From CAYLJJ01 sp964384025 (GTDB lineage Bacteria > Myxococcota_A > Bradymonadia > UBA7976 > UBA1532): a stretch of 5,719 bases of DNA. Each line of letters begins with the position of its first letter. Position 1 is the stretch's first letter. Shown piece by piece: positions 1 through 4,801 of the stretch. Made by a program: the position numbers and the translations under genes. The notes beneath the pieces are model-generated. The model was not told where the DNA came from and did not search any database. It worked only from the letters and a program-made list of their open reading frames with translations. The stretch lies in NCBI GenBank assembly GCA_964384025.1, contig CAYLJJ010000193.1, positions 1 through 5,719 of the forward strand, in the 5' to 3' direction.

Positions 1-24
1 CATGAGTGGACGTAACCCCTTAGA

Positions 25-355
25 ATGAATCAACCACCAAATCCGGCGGACTCAGACGCGCCCAGGCCCTGGAGGCCAGATCCACTTCCTGAGCTGCTTG
101 CTCGCCCACCACCTGGGATCGAACGCGATCCCTTGGCTCCTCGAGATCTTCGCCCAGGCCTCGCCGGTGTTCCGGAACCAAGCACGTGAATCGGGAGAGA
201 TCATCACCTGGCTCTGCCACCACCCCAACCAGAAGGTGAACGTCATCACCGCGCTCGAAGAGCTCGAACGCTCGGGCGCTCGATGGGATTACGACGAGAG
301 GCAGACGCTCCAAGCCGTCAAGGCCGGCAAACGTCACTTCTGGTCCAACGGTTGA
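25..355 (+). pseudogene. possible broken gene, open only in its 3' part
   Basis: From the TTG at 98 an open frame of 85 codons runs to a TGA at 353-355. Its product reads like natural protein: a helical, Trp-containing segment with IPWLLEIFAQA, then VFRNQARESGEIITWLCHH, and a charged tail ending KRHFWSNG. I do not recognise the family. The frame is closed upstream by TGA at 26-28, and no good ribosome site precedes the TTG. A different plus frame opens at ATG 25 and ends at 187-189; a third has protein-like codon use from 24 until a stop near position 90. This suggests a gene whose 5' part has been scrambled by small indels, or a short intact gene with a poor start. A 105-codon frame lies opposite (20-337, minus), but its composition looks like an antisense reading of GC-rich DNA. 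Confidence 0.3.
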
Positions 356-728
356 GAGTGATCATGGTACTCTCCCCAGATCCGTCTGTTCTGCCCCCCC
401 CAAACTGATGATCATCGAGTTCAAACCACAATCGTTGGGAACGCGATGAGCGGCGCGCAGTTCCAGATGGGTGCTCCTCCGCCACGACAAAGCCAGCTAA
501 GCAGCGCTCCTCCTGGGCTTCTTTCTCTGCACCGCTTCTCAGTCTGAGCGCCTCCCCACCACATTCAGATCCCAGTGACTTCGAGCTTCCTGGATACCCT
601 CGCCCTCGAAAGCGAAGAGCCTCCCTGAAGATGAGCAGCTCCCAATAGAAGTCGCCTGTGAGGAAAACTGGAAACCCAGAGTAATCGAAATAACATATGG
701 CGAGGTCAAAAAGAGGATCTTTAATCGA
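318..728 (-). pseudogene. start-less 136-codon open frame, possible gene remnant
   Basis: Read on the minus strand, this frame is open from just after a TGA (729-731) to a TGA at 318-320. Its first 80 or so codons contain no ATG, GTG or TTG, so as it stands it cannot be a complete gene. The early part translates to aromatic, protein-like text, including FPVFLTGDFYWELLIF followed by REALRF. The later part becomes Arg/Ser/Gly-rich and overlaps the antisense of the plus-strand frame ending at 355. A C8 run (394-401 on plus) falls inside it. It may be the decayed 3' part of a gene whose beginning was lost near the AT-rich boundary at about 720, or it may be chance: a plus-strand frame (412-648) is also open here. 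I do not recognise a family. Confidence 0.2.
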
Positions 729-841
729 TCAGATTTTGATGTTTTAATTTAAGGTTTATACATCCGTTATCAGTTTTACTATAACATTTACCCATCGCTA
801 TAATCTAACTGAAACTAACATCATGATGAGAGAGCAAATAG
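356..841. other. gene-poor stretch with a base-composition break
   Basis: There is no confident gene in these 486 bases. The first part (to about 690) is GC-rich to mixed and carries only the start-less minus frame described separately and a plus frame (412-648) with no usable start. It includes a run of eight C at 394-401. From about 690 to 840 the sequence turns clearly AT-rich and holds the promoter candidate for the HD-domain gene at 842. No tRNA, terminal inverted repeat or transposase piece was recognised. Confidence 0.5.
776..804 (+). promoter_or_regulatory. sigma70-type promoter of the HD-domain gene
   Basis: A perfect TATAAT -10 hexamer lies at 799-804. Seventeen bases upstream, TTACTA (776-781) is a weak -35 with three matches to TTGACA. 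The surroundings are strongly AT-rich. The predicted start point near 811 would give a leader of about 30 bases before the ATG at 842. The -10 is convincing; the -35 is a best fit only. Confidence 0.45.
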
Positions 842-1474
842 ATGTCAAGTAGTTCACAAAAAAATGGAGCTGACGCCGTAATGAAGCCTATGCTTGGATC
901 GAGGTTCACTGATGCGCTGCTTTATGCGATAGAGATTCACGCCGATGACTTGAGGAAGGGTACCTCAATCCCATATGTTTCCCACCTACTCAGCGTCTGC
1001 GCTCTTGTCCTGGAGGATAGCGGCGATGAGGATGAGGCGATCGCCGCGCTGTTACACGACGCCCTTGAGGATCATCCCGAGAAGCTAAAGAGGTCTGACA
1101 TTGAGGCTCGTTTCGGCTCTTGTGTAGCGAAACTTGTTGAACTGTGTAGTGACACACCACCTGACTATCAAGGTGGGCCAAAACCTCCTTGGTATGAACG
1201 AAAAATGGGCTATGTTGAACAGATTCGCAGAGAAACATATCCACTATGCCGAGTTGCTCTGGCTGATAAACTTCACAACGTACGGACTCTTGTGATGGAT
1301 TACCGACGATTCGGCGATAAAATTTGGACTCGTTTTAACGCAAACAGAGAGGATCAACTCTGCTATCACATGGATCTTGTTAATGCATTCCGAGAAGCCA
1401 AAGCGCCCACTCATCTGGTAAATGAGCTAGAATCTCTGGTGAAAGAGCTTGGAGGAAGCGATTTGCAAATATAG
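842..1474 (+). CDS. stand-alone HD-domain phosphohydrolase, (p)ppGpp-hydrolase type
   Basis: This 210-residue cytosolic protein carries the metal-binding HD hydrolase domain seen in the N-terminal half of RelA/SpoT enzymes and in small alarmone hydrolases. The family removes the 3'-pyrophosphate from (p)ppGpp; related single-domain members may use other nucleotides. Visible motifs are RKGTSIPY then H48, LLHDALED (H72, D73, E76, D77), and ALADKLHNVRTL (D142, K143, N146, R148). These match the RSH signatures, including the ED pair expected of hydrolase-competent enzymes. The tail (about 155-185, with WTRFNANRED) fits the stand-alone family of about 200 residues. No synthetase, TGS or ACT domain is present, so synthesis is not expected. 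The start at 842 is preceded by GAGAGAG at 828-834, an acceptable ribosome site with 7-base spacing; ATG 881 is an alternative. Hand counts of sample lines give 40-43% GC in several places and 63% in one, so the gene is partly AT-richer than its neighbours. The substrate is inferred from family. Confidence 0.85.
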   Translation: MSSSSQKNGADAVMKPMLGSRFTDALLYAIEIHADDLRKGTSIPYVSHLLSVCALVLEDSGDEDEAIAALLHDALEDHPEKLKRSDIEARFGSCVAKLVELCSDTPPDYQGGPKPPWYERKMGYVEQIRRETYPLCRVALADKLHNVRTLVMDYRRFGDKIWTRFNANREDQLCYHMDLVNAFREAKAPTHLVNELESLVKELGGSDLQI

Positions 1475-1495
1475 CATGTTTAATTAGTGGTTTCT

Positions 1496-1528
1496 GTGAT
1501 TTTGACCAACATAAATGCTAAAAATCAC
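1496..1528. terminator. AT-rich hairpin between convergent genes, possible terminator
   Basis: GTGATTTT (1496-1503) and AAAATCAC (1521-1528) form an 8-base perfect stem around a 17-base loop. It starts 21 bases after the HD gene stop and includes the lipoprotein gene's stop codon (1518-1520) in the loop. There is no clean U-tract on the plus strand, and the long loop and AT-rich stem make it weak. It is the only terminator-like structure seen between these genes. Confidence 0.25.
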
Positions 1529-1943
1529 TGTTCGGAAGCTCATTGCCACCTGCTCCACCTACACCCATCTCTGAGGAAGGCAGGGGCACAGCGTCAGGGA
1601 TGCTCCAATCATAGTGTTCTTCGCTGTTATAGCCCGCGCCGCCCCCCCCAGAGCCCTCATACTCCTCATCGATTGCTCCCGATTCCAGTGTTGCATCTAG
1701 GTGGAAATCTACGCCTGAATCTGGGATCACACCTGAGCGATAGTCCGCACCACCGCCAGCGTCGGTATGCTCATGGTGCTCGGCATTCGCTGATGCTTCA
1801 TCAGGATCTCTGATGCAACCCAGGAGAGAAGAGGCGCCGACTATTGTGATCCCCTGGGTCAAGAGGGCGAGGACCTCACGGCGCTTGACGTGGAATGTTT
1901 TGAACTCTGGGTACTCAGGCTGAGATCGTTTGATGGGCTCCAT
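1518..1943 (-). CDS. small acidic Tat-type lipoprotein, function unknown
   Basis: The predicted product has 141 residues. A charged N-terminal region of about 20 residues ends in KRREVLALL (twin Arg R21-R22), followed by a hydrophobic segment (24-41) and a lipobox LLGC with Cys43. This is the layout of a Tat-exported lipoprotein; Ile at +2 after the Cys does not suggest inner-membrane retention. The mature part is unusual: hand count gives 22 Asp/Glu against 2 Arg/Lys in 98 residues, with Gly/Ser-rich runs (97-104, 127-133) and several His. I recognise no catalytic domain or family. The frame stays open upstream to a GTG at 2069, but the signal peptide must be near the N-terminus, and GAGGA (1948-1952 on plus) sits 4 bases before ATG 1943, so I prefer that start. 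It faces the HD gene tail to tail with 43 bases between stops. A G8 tract in the coding sequence could make it length-variable. Confidence 0.6.
   Translation of the reverse strand: MEPIKRSQPEYPEFKTFHVKRREVLALLTQGITIVGASSLLGCIRDPDEASANAEHHEHTDAGGGADYRSGVIPDSGVDFHLDATLESGAIDEEYEGSGGGGAGYNSEEHYDWSIPDAVPLPSSEMGVGGAGGNELPNSDF
1642..1649 (-). repeat. G8 homopolymer inside the lipoprotein gene
   Basis: Eight G on the coding (minus) strand encode Gly99-Gly101 of the lipoprotein. Gaining one G puts a TAA in frame within about seven codons. Losing one G replaces the C-terminus with about 27 other codons ending in TAG. Such tracts can vary by slippage during replication; whether this one does is not shown by a single sequence. 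Confidence 0.6.
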
Positions 1944-1990
1944 GAGATCCTCATGTAGTAGACACGCACGACATGAGCTGAAATCTACTA
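1941..1990 (-). promoter_or_regulatory. overlapping inverted repeats over the lipoprotein start
   Basis: Read in the direction of the lipoprotein gene, TAGTAGA (1990-1984) can pair with TCTACTA (1962-1956), and CTCATGT (1977-1971) can pair with ACATGAG (1956-1950). Their order is interleaved, as in an H-type pseudoknot. The CATGAG arm (1955-1950) can instead pair with CTCATG (1946-1941), which contains the start codon. The ribosome site GAGGA overlaps the CATGAG arm, so pairing would hide it. A -10-like TATAGT (1992-1987) overlaps the first arm; if it is the real promoter, that arm would not be transcribed. The repeats could equally be operator half-sites. Seven-base matches at this spacing are not rare by chance. 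Confidence 0.3.
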
Positions 1991-2213
1991 TACCCACATC
2001 ACCCACGACGGCACTCAGGCGCAGCTGGGATGCTTGACAAGACCCGGCCCCGTCTGCGCTCCCATCCACATCTGCACACTCGCTCTACAGCAGCGCTTCT
2101 TGCTTCGCCGAGGAACATGGCATCTTGCAACTCACGGCGCTCTAAAGAGAGGACGCAGGAGCGGGTCGATTCTTACGCGCTGGGTGCATTTTGGCGAAAA
2201 ATGGCACGGGGGT

Positions 2214-2231
2214 AGCTCTTAAAGAGGAGCT
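2214..2231 (+). other. small hairpin in the alr upstream region
   Basis: AGCTCTT (2214-2220) pairs with AGGAGCT (2225-2231), seven pairs including one G-U, around an AAAG loop. No T-run follows, so it is not a standard terminator. It lies about 85 bases upstream of the alr start. It may be a leader element or chance. Confidence 0.25.
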
Positions 2232-2278
2232 GAGTTCTGATTGTCCCTCCTCGCGATGTTTCTTCCTTGGAGAGAAAG

Positions 2279-2292
2279 AGTATTTCGATACT
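2279..2292 (+). other. TTCG tetraloop hairpin just before the alr ribosome site
   Basis: AGTAT (2279-2283) and ATACT (2288-2292) form a perfect five-base stem closed by TTCG, a tetraloop sequence known for stability (most so on a C-G closing pair, which is absent here). It ends 13 bases before the GGAG at 2306. It could affect leader stability or ribosome access, but the stem is short and A/T-rich. Confidence 0.3.
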
Positions 2293-2305
2293 GAGCTCTT
2301 GGATC

Positions 2306-2309
2306 GGAG
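2306..2309 (+). promoter_or_regulatory. ribosome binding site deciding the alr start
   Basis: GGAG lies six bases before ATG 2316. A TTG at 2313 is in frame directly upstream, but its spacing of three bases is too short, so ATG 2316 is the better start. Confidence 0.7.
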
Positions 2310-2315
2310 AGTTTG

Positions 2316-3467
2316 ATGGACGCGGTCTGGTGTGAAATCGATACAGCTGCCCTTGAGGCAAACATCGGCATGTTTCGAAGGCTCCTTGGTCCGGATCTAT
2401 GTCTTGCCCCAACGGTCAAGGCCAATGGCTACGGGCATGGGCTTCTTATCGCTGCCCGAGCCTTCCTCAGAGGAGGTGCAGACTGGCTCTCAGTTCACAG
2501 CCTCTCAGAGGCACGACAGCTCCGAGAGGCGGAGATCAATGCTCCCATCTATATCATGGGTCCTATCCTCCTTGATGACCTCCCTGAAGCCCTGAGCCTA
2601 GATTTGAGGATGGTGCTCTATAACCGCGAGATGCTCAGGCGTCTGATCAGCCTGGGGCAGCCTGCGCGCCTACACCTCAAGTTGGAGACAGGCAACCACC
2701 GTCAGGGAGTTGAGTTGCCTGAGGCTCTCAGCCTCGCTCAGGAGATCGCGGCGACGCCAGGCTTGGAGTTGGAGGGGATCTCCAGTCACTTCGCCAATAT
2801 CGAAGACAGCAGCGATCACAGCTACGCTCGAATGCAGCTGGGACGCTTTAAAGAGGGGGTCGTTGCCCTGAGAGCCGCTGGGCACTCCTGCTCCATCCGA
2901 CACCTCTCTAATTCGGCGGCGGCGCTTCTTTGGCCCCAGCATGACTTTGAGATGGTGCGGCTGGGGATCAGCGCCTATGGACTTTGGCCCTCCAGCGAGA
3001 CTCGGGTCGCTCTGCTGAACCAAGGGCGTCAAGGACTGAAGTTGCATCCAGCCCTCACCTGGAAGACTCGAGTAGCGCAGATCAAGGAGCTGCCTGAGGG
3101 TGCTTTTATCGGATATGGCTGTAGCTTTATGACCACCCACCCAACCCGCCTAGCGATCCTCCCTGTGGGCTACTCAGATGGCTATGATCGTAAGCTGAGC
3201 AACCTCTCCTATGTGCTCATCAATGGTCGCCGCGCTCCTCTGAGGGGTCGGGTCTGTATGAATCTGATCATGGTGGATGTCAGCAACATTCCCGATATCT
3301 CTCTTGAGCAGGAGGTGGTCTTGATGGGCGCCCAAGGTGACGAGAGGATCAGCGCCTCGCAGCTCGCCTCCTGGTCTGGGAGCATCCACTATGAGACGAT
3401 CTCTCGAATCTCCTGTGGGATCAGACGACGAGAGCGCGCCGCGATTAGAGAAAGCTTAAAGGGCTGA
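2316..3467 (+). CDS. alr: alanine racemase, PLP-dependent
   Basis: The 383-residue product interconverts L- and D-alanine in the cytosol, supplying D-Ala for peptidoglycan. The N-terminal TIM-barrel begins WCEIDTAAL and carries the PLP-binding lysine in VKANGYGHG (K35). KLETGNHRQG (122-131) is the counterpart of the usual K-x-DTG-x-x-R-x-G loop, with K122 and R129 in the expected places. SHFAN (157-161), HLSNSAAAL (196-204) and VRLGISAYG (214-222, phosphate/pyridine contacts) follow in family order. The second catalytic base is Y267 in IGYGCSF, followed by PVGYSDGYDR (283-292), GRVCMN (311-316) and IHYETISRIS (357-366) in the C-terminal beta domain. Length is typical for the family. The start is fixed by GGAG at 2306. 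It is transcribed alone and ends four bases before the stop of a convergent glycosyltransferase gene. No truncation or missing active-site residue was seen. The TGNHRQG form differs from the common TGMGRxG but keeps the key Arg. Confidence 0.95.
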   Translation: MDAVWCEIDTAALEANIGMFRRLLGPDLCLAPTVKANGYGHGLLIAARAFLRGGADWLSVHSLSEARQLREAEINAPIYIMGPILLDDLPEALSLDLRMVLYNREMLRRLISLGQPARLHLKLETGNHRQGVELPEALSLAQEIAATPGLELEGISSHFANIEDSSDHSYARMQLGRFKEGVVALRAAGHSCSIRHLSNSAAALLWPQHDFEMVRLGISAYGLWPSSETRVALLNQGRQGLKLHPALTWKTRVAQIKELPEGAFIGYGCSFMTTHPTRLAILPVGYSDGYDRKLSNLSYVLINGRRAPLRGRVCMNLIMVDVSNIPDISLEQEVVLMGAQGDERISASQLASWSGSIHYETISRISCGIRRRERAAIRESLKG

Positions 3468-3471
3468 AAAT

Positions 3472-4626
3472 CTACTCTAGGAAGCTCTGCATCCAGGCCC
3501 GCAGTCGGGCGATCAGCTCTGGATAATCATAGAGCGCTTCAGCCCGAGGGCGCGCAGCTTGAACCATTCTGGCGCGGCGCTCTGGATCCTCCAATAAAGT
3601 ACGAATCCCTTGCCCCAGAGCTGTAGGAGAGCGTTCGGTGAGCAACCCTACCTCAGGATTGATGATGCTCCCTACGCCCCCTCCCTCATAGGCTACACAG
3701 GGGGTTCCTCCCGCCAGGGCCTCGGCATAGATGATGCCAAAGTGCTCCCGCTTCTCTGGAGCAGCAACAAGCAGGGTCGCGCTGTTGATCAACCAAGCCT
3801 TATCTTCAGAGGAAACAAAACCCAAAAAACAGCCCCGATCATCCAGAGCCTCTTCCAGCTCAGAGCGCAGATTTCCCGCACCGATAAAGATGGTCTGGGC
3901 CAAATCTGAATATAGGTGTGAGGCCGCGACGACATTCTGAGGTCCCTTGGAGTGGGTCAAAGCTCCAGGACAGATGACAAAAGGCTCTCTCAACTTGAAG
4001 CGTTGAACAACATCTCCTCGGTTTGAGGGGTGAAAATCGTCGAGATCGACGCCGCAGGGCAGCACCAAGAAGCGCTGCTTGGGCAGATCGATGATGGGAC
4101 AGATCAGCTCATCGCGAACATAGTCGGTGGTAACAATGATCCCTGCCGCTCCCCGAATAGCAGCCTCGATCTGAGCCCAGAGCTGATCATCATAGCCTCC
4201 ATGATGTCTCGGTTCGATGCCTGTACCGTGAAGGAAGAGGAGATAAGGTTTTCCGTGGCGTTGAGCAACCCGAGCGGTAGCGATGGCGCTTAGGTTGGCG
4301 TGGTGTCCGATAAAGATATCGCTCTCAGATGCCTGCGACTCCAGAGCCCGTTCATAGGCGGGGAGATAGGCCCTTGCCTCCTCTAGAGACATTGTGGAGA
4401 CCGCCTTCTGCCCTGTATCTGCAGCAGGGAGATACTCATGGACCGGAACGCAGTCACTCTCCAACTCCACCTCAACAGCTTCTATCTTCTCTAGATTTGG
4501 CCCTGCAGAGATCCCCGGATAGATCAGGCTGACCTCATCTCCCTGAAGTTGTAGATGTCGGGCCTGTTGCCGTGCGACCTCTCCACTGCCACGGCCTTGG
4601 TTTAATAAAAGAATTGAGATCCTCAT
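3472..4626 (-). CDS. GT4-family (GT-B fold) glycosyltransferase
   Basis: The predicted product has 384 residues and transfers a sugar, normally from a nucleotide-sugar donor, to an unknown acceptor. It starts MRISILLLNQGRGSGEVARQ, a beta strand plus Gly-rich loop typical of the acceptor-side Rossmann domain. FLHGTGIEP (131-139), a linker strand VLPCGVDLDDFHPS (188-201), PGALTHSKGP (220-229, K227 expected to contact donor phosphate) and the EX7E motif EHFGIIYAE (E294, E302) followed by LAGGTPCVAYEGGG mark the donor-side domain. The usual Arg ahead of the KG motif is replaced by Ala222. No membrane segment is evident, so it is cytosolic or peripheral. ATG 4626 is chosen over an upstream in-frame start at 4686 because AGGAG precedes it and the fold begins immediately. 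It is divergent from the TPR/LytR_C gene and convergent with alr. A role in cell-surface glycan synthesis is inference; family members also make small glycosides. Confidence 0.85.
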   Translation of the reverse strand: MRISILLLNQGRGSGEVARQQARHLQLQGDEVSLIYPGISAGPNLEKIEAVEVELESDCVPVHEYLPAADTGQKAVSTMSLEEARAYLPAYERALESQASESDIFIGHHANLSAIATARVAQRHGKPYLLFLHGTGIEPRHHGGYDDQLWAQIEAAIRGAAGIIVTTDYVRDELICPIIDLPKQRFLVLPCGVDLDDFHPSNRGDVVQRFKLREPFVICPGALTHSKGPQNVVAASHLYSDLAQTIFIGAGNLRSELEEALDDRGCFLGFVSSEDKAWLINSATLLVAAPEKREHFGIIYAEALAGGTPCVAYEGGGVGSIINPEVGLLTERSPTALGQGIRTLLEDPERRARMVQAARPRAEALYDYPELIARLRAWMQSFLE

Positions 4627-4631
4627 CTGCT

Positions 4632-4636
4632 CTCCT
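4632..4636 (-). promoter_or_regulatory. ribosome binding site deciding the glycosyltransferase start
   Basis: On the minus strand AGGAG lies five bases before ATG 4626. A frame extension of 20 codons to 4686 exists, but it adds basic residues with no role in the fold, so the AGGAG-linked ATG is preferred. Confidence 0.7.
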
Positions 4637-4725
4637 CTTCGCTCCTTCTGAAACAGGAGCCTCGTCTGTCTTGACCGCGTTGCCAAGCCCCAAAAAGATC
4701 TTTACATCATCGCGAAACTGCCCCG

Positions 4726-4756
4726 CAGACTCTCCTTTTCCTTACTGTGGAGTCTG
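4726..4756. promoter_or_regulatory. inverted repeat in the divergent intergenic region
   Basis: CAGACTC (4726-4732) and GAGTCTG (4750-4756) are perfect seven-base inverted arms separated by 17 bases. The position between divergent genes would suit a regulator site. No known operator consensus was recognised. Confidence 0.3.
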
Positions 4757-4761
4757 TCCCC

Positions 4762-4786
4762 CTTGGGTATGATAAAGGAACCCAAG
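4762..4786. promoter_or_regulatory. inverted repeat overlapping a -10-like box
   Basis: CTTGGGT (4762-4768) and ACCCAAG (4780-4786) are perfect seven-base inverted arms 11 bases apart. TATGAT (4768-4773), a good -10 for the plus-strand gene, begins in the first arm. A matching -35 is weak (CTGTGG, 4745-4750). A protein bound here would cover the promoter; alternatively the arms form a leader hairpin just before the ribosome site at 4791. Confidence 0.35.
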
Positions 4787-4790
4787 AGAG

Positions 4791-4795
4791 AGGAG
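4791..4795 (+). promoter_or_regulatory. ribosome binding site of the TPR/LytR_C gene
   Basis: AGGAG six bases before ATG 4802. It supports that start, which also begins a clean signal peptide. Confidence 0.7.
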
Positions 4796-4801
4796 AGCCG
4801 C

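Larger units (their letters stand above)
1944..2315. other. intergenic region between divergent lipoprotein and alr genes
   Basis: These 372 bases separate two divergently transcribed genes and should hold both promoters. Toward the lipoprotein I see only a weak -10 (TATAGT, 1992-1987, minus). Toward alr no clear -35/-10 pair was found. Two small hairpins (2214-2231 and 2279-2292) lie in the likely alr leader. Short open frames of about 60 codons on plus (2030-2222) have no ribosome site and no protein-like composition. No RNA gene was recognised. Confidence 0.5.

Noticed and set aside
20..337. 105-codon minus-strand open frame
   Set aside because: Its Val/Leu/Asp/Arg-rich text looks like the antisense of GC-rich coding DNA, and it has no ribosome site; the plus frame to 355 reads more naturally. 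Not fully excluded.
412..648. Plus-strand open frame of 78 codons
   Set aside because: It has no usable start codon, is Ser/Pro/Arg-rich, and overlaps the minus-strand open frame.
356..841. Possible toxSAS synthetase partner of the HD hydrolase
   Set aside because: No frame here shows synthetase motifs; the partner, if any, is not in the window.
1487..1813. 108-codon plus-strand open frame
   Set aside because: Antisense of the lipoprotein gene; low-complexity His/Pro/Arg text and no ribosome site.
2030..2222. Two overlapping plus-strand frames of about 60 codons
   Set aside because: Arg/Ser/His-rich translations, no ribosome site, no family resemblance.
2308..2317. AGAGTTTGAT, identical to the conserved start of bacterial 16S rRNA
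   Set aside because: The following bases do not match rRNA and the site is the ribosome site and start codon of alr; a chance match.
2670..3140. 156-codon minus-strand frame inside alr
   Set aside because: The plus strand encodes an intact alanine racemase with all motifs, so this is a shadow frame.
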